Origin: Pandoraea aquatica
GTDB taxonomy: Bacteria; Pseudomonadota; Gammaproteobacteria; Burkholderiales; Burkholderiaceae
Direction of reading: 5' to 3'
DNA length: 64,000 nt
Assembly (NCBI RefSeq): GCF_902459565.1
Contig: NZ_CABPSN010000002.1
Span: forward strand, 1-64,000
Below are positions 18,092 to 27,871 of the stretch, piece by piece (the stretch's first letter is position 1; each line of letters begins with the position of its first letter). The notes under the pieces were generated by a model. That model ran no database searches. It saw nothing but the letters and a program-made list of their open reading frames with translations, and had not been told where the DNA came from. Position numbers and translations under genes: made by a program.

Positions 18092-18118
18092 AGCAATATA
18101 AGATCCGCTTATATTGCT
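18092..18118. promoter_or_regulatory. LysR-type operator in the mmsA-lysR gap
   Basis: A perfect 11-bp palindrome, AGCAATATAAG and CTTATATTGCT, is separated by ATCCG. It sits in the divergent promoter region 32 bp from the LysR start and contains the T-N11-A pattern typical of LysR binding boxes. Confidence 0.75.
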
Positions 18119-18149
18119 CCGGGCAAATGCCTGTTTTCGTCCGTCGTCC

Positions 18150-19025
18150 ATGGAACTCGCTCATCTTCGCGCCTTCGTCGCCATCGCCCGCGAGGGCAAT
18201 CTCACGCGTGCCGCCCAACGTCTGCATCTGACGCAGCCCGCCGTGAGCCTTCAGGTAAAGGCCTTGCAGGAGACGCTGCGGCTCACGCTCTTTACGCGCA
18301 CCGCGCAAGGGCTGGCGCTCACGCGGGACGGACAGGCGTTGCTGCCCCTCGCCGAGCGCATGCTGGCCGCGCTGACCGATCTTCAGCAGGCCGCTGGTGC
18401 GCTGCGCGACACCGTGCGTGGACGCCTGCGCATCGGCACCATCCTCGATCCCGAGTTCACGCGTCTGGGGGCGTTTCTCAAACGTCTCGTAGAGTCATAT
18501 CCGCAGATTGAGACGGCCCTGCGTCACAGCATGTCGGGCGACGTGCTGCAACGGCTTGCGCGCAGCGAGCTGGACGTCGGCTTCTACATCGGCAGTCCCG
18601 ACCCGGCGCGCTTTCACGCGATTACGCTCACGCCCTTCTCCTATCAGGTGCTCGCACCCGCCGGCTGGCGTGAGCGTGTGTCCCGGCGCGGCTGGCGCGA
18701 ACTGGCCGCCCTGCCGTGGATCTGGACACCGCCCGAATCGGCCCACAACCGGCTGCTGTCGGCGGTCTTCGGCGAGGCCGGGGCTTCGCCCGTCAAAGTG
18801 GCGGAAGTGGATCAGGAGCCGTCGATGCTCGATCTGGTCAAGTCCGGTATCGGTCTGTCGCTGGTGCGCGACTCGATTGCGCTGCGCGAGGCGCGTGCGC
18901 ACGGTCTGGTGATTGCCGACAGCGTGTCGGTGCCCACGGAACTCACGTTCGTCACCCTCGCCTCACGGCGCGAGGAGCCCGCCATTGCCGCCGCGCTGCA
19001 ACTGGTCACAGCCGTTTGGGCGTGA
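18150..19025 (+). CDS. LysR-family regulator, probably of mmsA
   Basis: 291 residues from the ATG at 18150 ([20 protein letters not shown]). The N-terminal HTH ([20 protein letters not shown]) is classic LysR and the rest is a periplasmic-binding-protein-like effector domain. The frame extends 12 codons further upstream through the operator to a TTG, which I reject. Divergent orientation to mmsA with a shared palindrome fits the standard LysR plan of autorepression and activation of the neighbour. Confidence 0.9.
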   Translation: MELAHLRAFVAIAREGNLTRAAQRLHLTQPAVSLQVKALQETLRLTLFTRTAQGLALTRDGQALLPLAERMLAALTDLQQAAGALRDTVRGRLRIGTILDPEFTRLGAFLKRLVESYPQIETALRHSMSGDVLQRLARSELDVGFYIGSPDPARFHAITLTPFSYQVLAPAGWRERVSRRGWRELAALPWIWTPPESAHNRLLSAVFGEAGASPVKVAEVDQEPSMLDLVKSGIGLSLVRDSIALREARAHGLVIADSVSVPTELTFVTLASRREEPAIAAALQLVTAVWA

Positions 19026-19260
19026 GGGGCCTGAGCCGACTTTGGGGGCAGGACGAACGCATTTCACCCCGTCTCGCGACACCCTCGTATCGCAATTCCG
19101 GCGCATAATCCATGCCTGCTCAGGCCTTCACGCTCACGACATTCGAAAAGGCCCATCTCCCCGCAATTCATTCCCACGACATGGCACGTCCCCCAATGGC
19201 CTGCCATGCCGGATCCTTTCTAAAGCTCTAGAATTTAATTCTCTCTTCGAGGAGTCGATC

Positions 19261-20652
19261 ATGTCTGATGTGCGAATGGAACGCGATACCTTCGGCGAAA
19301 TTGCCGTACCTGCCGACCGTCTGTGGGGTGCGCAAACCCAGCGCTCGCTGCAAAACTTCAAGATTTCCACCGAGAAAATGCCGCGCGAACTCGTGCGCGC
19401 GTTCGCTCGTGTGAAGCGTGCGGCCGCCGAGGTCAACAAGGATCTGGGTGTGCTCGACGCGAAGAAGGCCGACGCGATCATCAAGGCCGCCGACGAAGTC
19501 GTCGACGGCAAGCATGACGACGAATTCCCGCTCGCTGTCTGGCAGACCGGCTCGGGCACGCAGTCGAACATGAACATGAACGAAGTGCTCGCGAACCGCG
19601 CCAGCGAACTGCTCGGCGGCGTGCGTGGCGAAGAGCGCCTCGTGCATCCGAACGACGACGTGAACAAGGGCCAGTCGTCGAACGACGTCTTCCCGACCGC
19701 CATGAGCGTGGCCGCCCTCGACGCCCTCGTGAACCACCTCAAGCCCAGCGTCGGCCAGCTGCGCGACACGCTGCACGCGAAGGCGCGCGCCTACGACGAC
19801 ATCGTCAAGATCGGCCGCACGCACTTGCAGGACGCCACGCCGCTCACGCTCGGTCAGGAGATCTCCGGCTGGGTCGCGCAGATCGATCATGGCCTGAAGC
19901 ACGTCGACAACGCCCTGCCCCACGTCGCAGAACTCGCGCTGGGCGGCACGGCCGTCGGCACGGGCCTGAACGCGCACCCTGAATTCGCGAAGAAGGTCGC
20001 CGACGCGCTCGCCCACGACACCGGCCTGCCGTTCGTCACCGCACCGAACAAGTTCGAAGCGCTCGCGGCCAACGACGCCATCGTCAACGCCCACGGCACG
20101 CTCAAGACGCTCGCCGCCAGCTTCATGAAGATCGCCAACGACGTGCGCTGGCTGGCCAGCGGCCCGCGTTGCGGCATCGGCGAGTTGCAGATTCCGGAAA
20201 ACGAACCGGGCAGCTCGATCATGCCGGGCAAGGTCAATCCGACCCAATGCGAAGCCATGACGATGCTGTGCTGTCAGGTGCTGGGCAACGACGTCGCGAT
20301 CAACATCGGCGGTTCGATGGGCAACTTCGAACTGAACGTGTTCAAGCCGATGCTCATCCACAACTTCCTGCAAAGCGTGCGCGTGCTCGCCGACGGTGCC
20401 GTGAGCTTCAACGACAACTGCGCCATCGGGATCGAACCGAATCGCGAACGCATCGGCACGCTGCTCGAAGAGTCGCTGATGCTTGTGACCGCGCTCAACC
20501 CGCACATCGGTTACGACAAGGCCGCGCAGATCGCGAAGAAGGCGCACAAGGAAGGCACGACGCTCAAGGCATCCGCGCTCGCGTTGGGCCACGTCACGTC
20601 CGAGCAGTTCGACGCATGGGTGCGTCCGGAGCAGATGGTCGGCAAGCGCTAA
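19261..20652 (+). CDS. fumC: class II fumarate hydratase
   Basis: 463 residues, iron-independent fumarase of the citrate cycle (fumarate to L-malate), cytoplasmic homotetramer. The fumarate-lyase signature [16 protein letters not shown] is at residues about 318-333; substrate-site segments [24 protein letters not shown] and [16 protein letters not shown] are all intact. The ATG at 19261 has a strong GAGGAG site 8 nt upstream; the much longer open frame starting earlier is not coding. It is followed by a LysR gene after 49 nt. Confidence 0.96.
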   Translation: MSDVRMERDTFGEIAVPADRLWGAQTQRSLQNFKISTEKMPRELVRAFARVKRAAAEVNKDLGVLDAKKADAIIKAADEVVDGKHDDEFPLAVWQTGSGTQSNMNMNEVLANRASELLGGVRGEERLVHPNDDVNKGQSSNDVFPTAMSVAALDALVNHLKPSVGQLRDTLHAKARAYDDIVKIGRTHLQDATPLTLGQEISGWVAQIDHGLKHVDNALPHVAELALGGTAVGTGLNAHPEFAKKVADALAHDTGLPFVTAPNKFEALAANDAIVNAHGTLKTLAASFMKIANDVRWLASGPRCGIGELQIPENEPGSSIMPGKVNPTQCEAMTMLCCQVLGNDVAINIGGSMGNFELNVFKPMLIHNFLQSVRVLADGAVSFNDNCAIGIEPNRERIGTLLEESLMLVTALNPHIGYDKAAQIAKKAHKEGTTLKASALALGHVTSEQFDAWVRPEQMVGKR

Positions 20653-20701
20653 GCTTCCTTCCTCGTTCCTGACTCGTACCCCGCATTAACCGTCAACGCG
20701 C

Positions 20702-21604
20702 ATGCCGATTTCGCCCCTGCCGCCGCTGCACTGCCTGATTGCGTTCGATGCCGCCGTGCGGCACGCGAACTTCACCCGGGCCGCTGCGGAACTCAACCTC
20801 ACGCAAAGTGCCGTGAGCCGGCAGATCGCGCAGCTCGAAGAGTTTCTCGGGCGCGCGCTTTTCACTCGCGAACATCGCACGCTGCGGCTGACGGTGGCCG
20901 GACAACGCTACGCCGAGCAGATTCAGCGTCTGCTCGGCGAATGCGCCGAAGCCACGGCCGACCTCATGAAACGACGCGGCGATCTGGAACTCACCGTCGC
21001 GTGTTCGTCCGGCGTGGCCGTGCTCTGGATGACGCCGCAACTCATGCGCTTTCGCGCAGCCCATCCCGACATCAAGATTCGCGTGATCGTGAAGGACGGC
21101 ATCACGACGCTGTCCGCGTCCGAATTCGATCTCGGCGTGTACTACGTGCGTAACGACCTGCCGCCCGATTTCGCCGGACGCCGTCTCTTCGACGAAGAAG
21201 TCTTCCCCGTCTGCTCCCCGAGCTATCTCGACGGACGCCAGCTCACCCCCGCCGATCTCGTGAGCGAAACGCTGCTCTTCATCGAAGACGGTCAGCGCAA
21301 ATGGATGTCGTGGCCCGACTGGTTCGAGCTGCAAGGCGTGAACGCGCCGAAATTCCCTCGCATGGTGAGCGCCAATTACTACCCACTGCTCGTGCAGATG
21401 GCCATCGAAGGCGGCGGACTGGTGATGGGATGGCGTCACATGATCGACCCGTGTCTCGACGCAGGGCTGCTCGTGCCCGCGTGCGACGCATCGGCGAGTC
21501 TCGGCGGCGGCTACTACCTCGTATGGCCTGCCGAGCGCCATGAGCATGCCGCAGCACGAATTTTCCGCAACTGGATTTACTCGGAAACTCGTTTCCCATC
21601 ATAG
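20702..21604 (+). CDS. LysR-family regulator, GcvA-like
   Basis: 300 residues. The N-terminus PPLHCLIAFDAAVRHANFTR and HTH AAAELNLTQSAVSRQIAQLE match the GcvA/AmpR-like subgroup. It lies in the same direction as, and 237 bp ahead of, an MHS transporter and an amidohydrolase. A perfect palindrome just past its stop suggests it controls those genes. Confidence 0.88.
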   Translation: MPISPLPPLHCLIAFDAAVRHANFTRAAAELNLTQSAVSRQIAQLEEFLGRALFTREHRTLRLTVAGQRYAEQIQRLLGECAEATADLMKRRGDLELTVACSSGVAVLWMTPQLMRFRAAHPDIKIRVIVKDGITTLSASEFDLGVYYVRNDLPPDFAGRRLFDEEVFPVCSPSYLDGRQLTPADLVSETLLFIEDGQRKWMSWPDWFELQGVNAPKFPRMVSANYYPLLVQMAIEGGGLVMGWRHMIDPCLDAGLLVPACDASASLGGGYYLVWPAERHEHAAARIFRNWIYSETRFPS

Positions 21605-21626
21605 GGGTTACGCGTATTTCCAAAAA

Positions 21627-21651
21627 TTGCCATGCGCTGCACGCATGGCAA
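21627..21651. promoter_or_regulatory. palindrome, candidate LysR operator before the MHS transporter
   Basis: TTGCCATGCG and CGCATGGCAA form a perfect 10-bp inverted repeat around CTGCA, 22 bp after the LysR stop and about 190 bp before the transporter start. No T-run follows, so an operator is more likely than a terminator. Confidence 0.55.
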
Positions 21652-21841
21652 CATGCGGAATTATCGTTTTGCCTGTCATTTTGTCTGAACTACTTTCTGT
21701 CTTATCCGCGCACGTTCGGCAGCGGCATGGGATTCCCATGACTTGCGAACGAACGTGATCCGACAAAAAAGCAGGCGTATCACCGGCATGACGTGACAGC
21801 AAGACACGCAACGGACGCCACCCATCCTCCGGGAGACCCAG

Positions 21842-23131
21842 ATGCAGGCGACCTACGCAGTGCCTCAAGACAACCTGGCCCGCCAGCGCCGTCACGCGAT
21901 CGTGGCGACGGTGATCGGCAACGGGCTTGAATGGTTCGACTTCACCGTCTATAGCTTCTTCGCCGCCATCATCGCGAAGCAGTTCTTCCCCACGGGCGAC
22001 GACCTCTCGTCGTTCCTGCTGGCCGTGGCCACCTTCGGCGTGGGCTTCTTCATGCGCCCGGTCGGCGGCATCGTGCTCGGCATCTACTCCGACCGCGTGG
22101 GCCGCAAGGCCGCCCTCTCGCTCACCATCCTATTGATGGCGGCGGGTACGGCCATGATCGGTCTGGCGCCGACGTACGATCAGATCGGACTCGCCGCACC
22201 GCTCATCATCGTGCTGGCCCGTTTGCTGCAAGGCTTCTCTGCCGGCGGTGAAATGGGCGGCGCGACGGCGTTCCTGACGGAATACGCACCGCCGAATCAA
22301 CGCGCTTACTACTCCGCATGGATTCAATCGAGCATCGGCTTTGCCGTGCTGTTGGGTGCGGCTGTGGGCACGTTCGTGACGACCGAACTCGACAAGGCGT
22401 CGCTCGAATCGTGGGGCTGGCGTGTGCCGTTCATCGTCGGCATGCTGATCGGCCCGGTCGGCTTCTATATCCGTAACAAGATCGACGAAACGCCGACGTT
22501 CCAGAATGCAGAGAAGTCCGACACGCCGCTGCGCGACGTCTTCTCGCAATATCCGAAGGAAACGCTCGCGAGCTTCTCCATGGTCGTGCTGTGGACGATC
22601 TGCACCTACGTGCTGCTGTTCTACATGCCGACGTATGCCCAGCGCGTGCTGCATCTGCCCGCGTCGAACGGCTTCACCGCCGGTATGGTCGGCGGCGCGA
22701 TGATCCTCGTGTTCGCCCCGGTCGTGGGACGTCTGGCAGACCGCATCGGCCGCCGCCCGTTCCTGACGGGTTCGGCGCTGCTGATTCTGGTGCTCGCCTG
22801 GCCGATGTTCACGTACCTGAACGTGTCGCCGGGTCTGCAATCGCTGCTCACGTTCCAGATCGTGTTCGGCCTGCTGATCGCCTGCTACACCGGCCCGATC
22901 CTCGCTGCGTTCTCCGAGTTGTTCCCGGCGAAGGTGCTCTCGACCGGCCTGTCGGTGGCATACAACTTCGCAGTGACGATCTTCGGCGGCTTCGCTGCGC
23001 TGATCATCACCTGGCTGATTGCCCGCACGGGCAGCAACATGGCCCCGGCGATCTATGTGATCGTCGCGGCGGCCATCAGTCTGGTCGGCACGTGCTTCGT
23101 CAAGCCGCTGCCAAAGACCGGCAAGGTCTGA
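21842..23131 (+). CDS. MFS transporter, metabolite:H+ symporter (MHS) type
   Basis: 429 residues, 12 predicted membrane helices. Typical MHS stretches are GNGLEWFDFTVYSFFAAIIAKQFFP, MRPVGGIVLGIYSDRVGRKAAL and LQGFSAGGEMGGATAFLTEYAP. Relatives carry proline/betaine, citrate, ketoglutarate or shikimate. The gene is followed, after a terminator, by an amidohydrolase gene, so both may serve uptake and cleavage of the same amide-like compound (inference). The start has a GGGAGA site. Confidence 0.9.
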   Translation: MQATYAVPQDNLARQRRHAIVATVIGNGLEWFDFTVYSFFAAIIAKQFFPTGDDLSSFLLAVATFGVGFFMRPVGGIVLGIYSDRVGRKAALSLTILLMAAGTAMIGLAPTYDQIGLAAPLIIVLARLLQGFSAGGEMGGATAFLTEYAPPNQRAYYSAWIQSSIGFAVLLGAAVGTFVTTELDKASLESWGWRVPFIVGMLIGPVGFYIRNKIDETPTFQNAEKSDTPLRDVFSQYPKETLASFSMVVLWTICTYVLLFYMPTYAQRVLHLPASNGFTAGMVGGAMILVFAPVVGRLADRIGRRPFLTGSALLILVLAWPMFTYLNVSPGLQSLLTFQIVFGLLIACYTGPILAAFSELFPAKVLSTGLSVAYNFAVTIFGGFAALIITWLIARTGSNMAPAIYVIVAAAISLVGTCFVKPLPKTGKV

Positions 23132-23143
23132 GTTTCCCCTAAA

Positions 23144-23182
23144 CAAGGCGCGCCCTGACCCGGCGCGCCTTGTGCTTTTTTT
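23144..23182 (+). terminator. terminator between the MHS transporter and the amidohydrolase
   Basis: CAAGGCGCGCC pairs perfectly with GGCGCGCCTTG around CTGACCC, followed by TGC and a run of Ts. The stem lies between two same-strand genes and 16 bp before the next start, so it may attenuate rather than fully end transcription. Confidence 0.85.
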
Positions 23183-23197
23183 CCAAGGAATTCCCCC

Positions 23198-24448
23198 ATG
23201 TCCTCCACGACCGCCTCTACGACCGTGACTTTGCTTCGCGGCGGCAATGTGCTCGACGCAGCCGCCGGCCGTCTGCTCGAACGTCACGATGTGGCTATCT
23301 CTGGCAATCGCATTACGGCAGTGAGCGCCACGCCGCTCGACATCGCCGGTGCCACGGTGATCGACGTCACCGGCAAGACCGTCATGCCCGGCATGATCGA
23401 CTGCCACGTGCACGTGCTCGCCTCGCATCCGAACCTCGGCACCAACGCCAGCCAGCCGAACGTGCTGACCGTGCTCAAGTCGCTGCCGATCATGCAGGGC
23501 ATGCTGGGCCGCGGCTTCACCACCGTGCGCGACGCAGGCGGTGCCGACTGGGCGCTGCAACAAGCCATCGAACAAGGCGTGATCCCGGGTCCGCGTATTT
23601 TCCCGTCGGGCAAGGCGCTGTCGCAAACGGGCGGTCACGGCGACTTCCGTCCGCGCAGCGACGTGCTTGAGCCGTGCTCGTGCGCGTTCCGTGCAGGTGC
23701 CATCGGCCGCGTGGTCGACGGCGTCGACCCGATTCGTCTCGCCGTGCGCGAAGAGATTCAGAAGGGCGCAACGCAAATCAAGCTGATGGCGTCGGGCGGC
23801 GTGGCATCGCCGGTCGATCCCATTGCCAACACGCAGTACTCGGAAGACGAAATCCGCGCGGCCGTGGCGGAAGCCGAAGCGGCGCAAACTTATGTGATGG
23901 CGCACGCGTACACGCCGAAGGCCATCGCGCGTGCCGTGCGTTGCGGCGTGCGCACCATCGAGCACGGCAATCTGTGCGACGCCGAGACGGCGAAGCTCAT
24001 GGCCGAGAAAGGCGCTTACGTGGTGCCGACGCTCGTCACCTACGACGCGCTCGCCAAGGACGGCGAATCGCTGGGTCTGCCGCCGGAATCCGTCGCGAAA
24101 GTGGAGAGCGTGCAACGCGCCGGTCGTGAGTCGCTTGCGATCTACCGCGATGCCGGTGTGAAGATGGGCTTCGGCTCGGACCTGCTCGGCGACATGCACA
24201 AGTATCAGTCCGACGAGCTGACGATTCGCGCCGACGTGCTGGGTGCGGTCGATACGCTGCGCTCGGCGACGGTGATCGGCGCGGAGATTCTGAATCGCGC
24301 GGGTGAGCTGGGCGTGATCGCACCGGGCGCGCTCGCCGACGTGCTGGTCGTCGATGGGAATCCGCTCGAATCGATCGATGTGCTGACGGGTCAGGGCGAG
24401 GCCATTCGCTGGGTCTTCAAGGACGGCAAGGTCGCAAAGCAGCCGTAA
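23198..24448 (+). CDS. metal-dependent amidohydrolase (imidazolonepropionase/prolidase-like)
   Basis: 416 residues of the amidohydrolase superfamily (TIM barrel with a small beta domain). Metal ligands are visible: HVHV in MIDCHVHVLASHP (about residues 70-73), the Lys in QIKLMASGG, His in MAHAYT, His in TIEHGN and Asp in GFGSDLLGD. The C-terminal GVIAPGALADVLVVDGNPLE is characteristic. The Xaa-Pro-dipeptidase-like subgroup hydrolyses N-acyl or dipeptide-like compounds; the substrate cannot be fixed. No signal peptide. It shares a transcriptional direction with the MHS transporter. Confidence 0.88.
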   Translation: MSSTTASTTVTLLRGGNVLDAAAGRLLERHDVAISGNRITAVSATPLDIAGATVIDVTGKTVMPGMIDCHVHVLASHPNLGTNASQPNVLTVLKSLPIMQGMLGRGFTTVRDAGGADWALQQAIEQGVIPGPRIFPSGKALSQTGGHGDFRPRSDVLEPCSCAFRAGAIGRVVDGVDPIRLAVREEIQKGATQIKLMASGGVASPVDPIANTQYSEDEIRAAVAEAEAAQTYVMAHAYTPKAIARAVRCGVRTIEHGNLCDAETAKLMAEKGAYVVPTLVTYDALAKDGESLGLPPESVAKVESVQRAGRESLAIYRDAGVKMGFGSDLLGDMHKYQSDELTIRADVLGAVDTLRSATVIGAEILNRAGELGVIAPGALADVLVVDGNPLESIDVLTGQGEAIRWVFKDGKVAKQP

Positions 24449-24485
24449 TCGGAATAGCGCCTCACCCTTTGCAATAGCGCCATAG

Positions 24486-24522
24486 CAAAACGCCGCGACG
24501 AACATGACGTCGCGGCGTTTTG
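24486..24522 (+). terminator. terminator after the amidohydrolase
   Basis: A perfect 15-bp stem, CAAAACGCCGCGACG and its complement around AACATGA, with the T-rich arm TTTTG. It is symmetrical and may act in both directions. Confidence 0.85.
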
Positions 24523-24681
24523 TGATTCAGCGCCGTCTCTCGTCAACCTGGACACCGGGACCGAGTATAGATTTCGGCCGTGATTTCACGCATTGCGCTT
24601 CGTGCATGTGCAAAAAATAAAAGCGGGACGCATTTGGGGGGACTAGTCTGATCTCACATCAGCAAGGAACAGGGTCCCCCG

Positions 24682-25881
24682 ATGAGAGTCCTTCTGCCTT
24701 CCTCCCCACTTCCCGGGCCAGACTTGCCCTCGACGTCCAGCACGGGAAACAACACGCCGACGGCGATTGACCGGGACTGGCTCGACGTCAAGGTTCAGCA
24801 CGTCACCGTCGTGTCTCTGGAACGGTCTTCCCAGGTGGATTCGCTGGAGTGGCTCAGAGGCTCCATCGGCAACAACCTGCAATCGATCAGCAACACATGG
24901 GTTGAAATTGAAAAACTGCTGAGTGTCGACGTCCCAACTGCGCCGCTTTCCGAGAGATTCGCGAAGGTCGTCGCCTTTCGCAAGCTCGACGAAACCGTAA
25001 AAGAACATCACGGGGATGGCCTTGTCTCAGTGAAGAGTTTGATGGGTGACATCGAAAAGGCGATCGGGAGAATCTATCGGTCGCGTGAAGCGCCATGGGG
25101 ATCGTGGCGATCGATCGGCTCACAGAAATCGATCGTTGCTAGCGATGGGCTGACCACGAATGCCATGGCCGCGTTCATGGTTCTCTATCACGTCGACTAT
25201 GCCGTGCGAATCATCTTGTCGTCATTGGAGGCGGTGCACGAAGTGGAGACCAAAAGCGCAGAGATGCAAGGCGCGCGTGCCCTGCACGGCGAATGCCGTA
25301 TGGAGAGCCAGTGTCAGACGTGTGAAACGCTGCGTGGAAGAGATCAGGAGCTCACGACTGCCATTGCGACGACGGGGCAATCGCTAAGGAACTCGCGCAC
25401 TCATGTCGGCGAGGCACTCAATCGGGCCAAACGTGCAGTGCCTCCCGAGCGACGTCGATGGAAAACGAGAATCGCCATTCTCGTGTGCCTCTACGTGCTG
25501 TCGGCAGCGGTCATTGCGATGACGATTTTGCTTCCGCCGATGCTGCCGGCACTCATCATCGTCGGCGTCGCGCTCAAGATCGCATCGGGAATTCTTAGCG
25601 GTGTCAGCCTGCTGAACAGCGTGTTCACGATGGTCGCTTATCCGCGCAATCGAGGCTGGACCGATATGTCGAACCGCATCGAAAGCGTACGAAATCTATA
25701 CAGCGCCATGGACATGAGAATCGGGGCGCAAACGGAAGCGGCGTGCGCCCGTGAGGAAATGCTTCTGCTGCGCCGATTCAATGCCTGCTGTGATGAGCTT
25801 CATCATATGGCGACGGATCGCAGCGCCCTCGCACAAGGGCTGCAAGAACTCGATAACGCGATGACAGCGGCCAACCTCTGA
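24682..25881 (+). CDS. uncharacterised membrane-hairpin protein
   Basis: 399 residues, family not recognised. Residues 1-30 are Ser/Thr/Pro-rich and probably unstructured; about 30-260 look alpha-helical and polar, with a Cys cluster C205-x5-C211-x2-C214. Residues about 263-308 form two long hydrophobic helices split by LLPP, and the C-terminal 90 residues are helical and charged. There is no signal peptide. A soluble helical body with one hydrophobic hairpin resembles secreted translocators or effectors in outline only. No secretion genes lie nearby. The ribosome site is weak and base use is less GC-rich than in the neighbours, which suggests acquired DNA. Confidence 0.65.
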   Translation: MRVLLPSSPLPGPDLPSTSSTGNNTPTAIDRDWLDVKVQHVTVVSLERSSQVDSLEWLRGSIGNNLQSISNTWVEIEKLLSVDVPTAPLSERFAKVVAFRKLDETVKEHHGDGLVSVKSLMGDIEKAIGRIYRSREAPWGSWRSIGSQKSIVASDGLTTNAMAAFMVLYHVDYAVRIILSSLEAVHEVETKSAEMQGARALHGECRMESQCQTCETLRGRDQELTTAIATTGQSLRNSRTHVGEALNRAKRAVPPERRRWKTRIAILVCLYVLSAAVIAMTILLPPMLPALIIVGVALKIASGILSGVSLLNSVFTMVAYPRNRGWTDMSNRIESVRNLYSAMDMRIGAQTEAACAREEMLLLRRFNACCDELHHMATDRSALAQGLQELDNAMTAANL

Positions 25882-25932
25882 TGACTCCCGCTCTCATCTG
25901 TTTCACTATCTAATTTTGGGACGACCTGCGTC

Positions 25933-26400
25933 ATGCCACTGATTTCCAATCATTCCGCTCCCTACACAGTGCCGAGCACCGTGAGCGTTGCAGGGCCGGG
26001 ATATACGAAGCAAGCGCGTACCCGATTCCTTCGCCATCAAATTGAATGGGCTACCCTCAAAGTGCGACAAATTCGTTCCGATGACGAACTTGCGCTCAAC
26101 ACCTTGGCCCAGCTCAACTCAAGAGCGACGCATCTCGCCAATCAACGCTTACAGCGCACCGACAACTTGCGCTCACCACCCCGTTCCACGTTGTCGGCGG
26201 AGATCAATCGTTGTCAAACGGCCCCGAATAGCGCTTGCCCATGTCCCGCGTTTTCACCCTATGGGCCTGCACCACTATCGCCCACGCGTTGCCCCCTATC
26301 CGAAAAGAGCAACGTGATGTGCGGTGATTCGAATCTCGAACGAAAGCCCAAGCAGGTGGCGGTCATCAGCTCACTCCCATCGAATCAGCGTCCAAAATAA
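25933..26400 (+). CDS. uncharacterised small protein, companion of the preceding gene
   Basis: 155 residues, family not recognised. The first 25 residues are Ser/Pro/Val-rich like those of the preceding protein, about 25-75 are basic and helical, and the C-terminal half is Pro/Cys/Ser-rich with no regular structure evident. It follows the 399-residue gene by 51 nt in the same direction and shares its lower GC, so the two look like one transferred unit. It could be an unstructured secreted protein or a decayed gene; the frame is open from a plausible ATG to the stop just before a terminator. Confidence 0.5.
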   Translation: MPLISNHSAPYTVPSTVSVAGPGYTKQARTRFLRHQIEWATLKVRQIRSDDELALNTLAQLNSRATHLANQRLQRTDNLRSPPRSTLSAEINRCQTAPNSACPCPAFSPYGPAPLSPTRCPLSEKSNVMCGDSNLERKPKQVAVISSLPSNQRPK

Positions 26401-26401
26401 A

Positions 26402-26446
26402 TGGCCCCCCGAGGATTGGAGACATCTCCAACCCTCGGGGGGCCAT
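26402..26446. terminator. convergent terminator between the orphan gene and trpS
   Basis: A stem of about 20 bp with one mismatch (TGGCCCCCCGAGG, then TTGGAGA, with their complements) and a two-base loop. The minus-strand exit is T-rich (TTTATTTT), which suits trpS. Confidence 0.8.
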
Positions 26447-26482
26447 CTACCACGCGTCAGCGACTAGCGCACAACGCGTGCC

Positions 26483-27523
26483 TTACTTCTTCCAGCCCGG
26501 CGTGACGAATACCGAGCGAACGTCGTCGAGCGTCTGCGACACCGTCTCGCGTGCGCGTTCGGTGCCGGCGCGCAGCATGTCCCACACGTAGTCGGGGCTC
26601 TTGGCGTATTCCTCGCGACGCTCGCGCATCGGACGCAGCATTTCCTGAAGACGCTCTTCCAGACGCGCCTTCACCTTCGAGTCCGCCAGACCACCGCGAA
26701 CGTAGTGATCCTTGAGCGCTTGCAGGCCTTCCTTGTCTTCGTCGAAGGCGTCGAGATAGGCGAACGCGACGTTGCCTTCCAGATGCCCCGGGTCTTCAAC
26801 CTTCAGGTGCAGCGGGTCGGTGTAGCACTTCTTCACGGCTGCGCGGATTTCGTCCGGCGAGGAAGAGATGTTGATGACGTTGCCGAGCGACTTGCTCATC
26901 TTCGCCTTGCCGTCGATGCCCGGCAGACGTCCGATCGGCGGCACGAGCGCCTTCGCTTCGGTGAGGATCTCGCGACCGGCCATGCGATTGAGGCGACGTG
27001 CGATTTCGTTCGTCTGCTCGATCATCGGCAACTGGTCTTCGCCCACAGGCACGAGCGTGGCACGGAACGCGGTGATGTCCGCCGCCTGGCTCACGGGATA
27101 CGTGAGGAAGCCCGCCGGAATATCGCGCTCGAAGTTGCGCAGGGAGATCTCCTGCTTCACGGTCGGGTTGCGTTCCAGACGCGCCACCGTGACCAGATTC
27201 AGGTAATAGAACGTGAGTTCGGTCAGTTCGGGTAGCCAGGTCTGCACGCAGATGGTCGTGACGTCCGGGTCGATGCCGACGGCCAGATAGTCGAGCGCCA
27301 CCTCGGAGACGTTGCGGTGGACCTTGTCGCGGCCTTTGCCTTCGTCGTCGGTGTTGTCGGTCAGCGCTTGTGCGTCGGCGACCAGAATGAATTGCTTGTA
27401 CTCGTGCTGATACGCAACACGGTTCTTGAGACTACCGACGTAGTGGCCCAGATGCAGCGGGCCCGTCGGACGGTCACCCGTGAGGATCACCTTGCGATCC
27501 GCAGGCGCCTTCGAAACACTCAT
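26483..27523 (-). CDS. trpS: tryptophan--tRNA ligase
   Basis: 346-residue class I aminoacyl-tRNA synthetase charging tRNA-Trp in the cytoplasm. The HIGH motif is present as PLHLGHY (about residues 19-25) and the KMSKS loop as KMSKSLGN (about 205). The start at 27523 has a GGAGAGGAAA site; the frame opens further upstream without support. The length and the [20 protein letters not shown] opening fit the TrpS branch common in Burkholderiales. Confidence 0.95.
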   Translation of the reverse strand: MSVSKAPADRKVILTGDRPTGPLHLGHYVGSLKNRVAYQHEYKQFILVADAQALTDNTDDEGKGRDKVHRNVSEVALDYLAVGIDPDVTTICVQTWLPELTELTFYYLNLVTVARLERNPTVKQEISLRNFERDIPAGFLTYPVSQAADITAFRATLVPVGEDQLPMIEQTNEIARRLNRMAGREILTEAKALVPPIGRLPGIDGKAKMSKSLGNVINISSSPDEIRAAVKKCYTDPLHLKVEDPGHLEGNVAFAYLDAFDEDKEGLQALKDHYVRGGLADSKVKARLEERLQEMLRPMRERREEYAKSPDYVWDMLRAGTERARETVSQTLDDVRSVFVTPGWKK

Positions 27524-27871
27524 TTTCCTCTCCGTAATCAAGCGTCGTTTCCGAATGGTAGCGCGTCGGCCCGATGACGGTACAGAAACCCCTCCCGCAG
27601 TCGGTGGACGTTGCGGTCGTCTGAGCAACGCTCAAACCATGAAAAACGGGGGCCGAAGCCCAAAAACCAACAAGAAATTGGTCCTTTCCAGACACAGATG
27701 AGCTGAACCAGACATGTTAGCTAGTACAAAAAGGAAGCGTTCAAATCGAATAGCGACCAGAGGCGCCGGATATCAGAATTCGGCCTCCCGGGTGTCGTGT
27801 GCACTGAGAAATCGCTTAGCTCTCGCTAGCCCGTCGGATCAAGATGCAACATTGAAACCCCGAGACCAGCT
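27524..27871. other. 348-bp intergenic region between trpS and the MFS gene
   Basis: Divergent promoter region, visibly less GC-rich than the surroundings. No repeat, RNA gene or clear operator seen. Confidence 0.4.

Noticed and set aside
22130-24505. 791-codon open frame opposite the MHS transporter and amidohydrolase
   Set aside because: Antisense shadow; it crosses a terminator and two well-defined genes.
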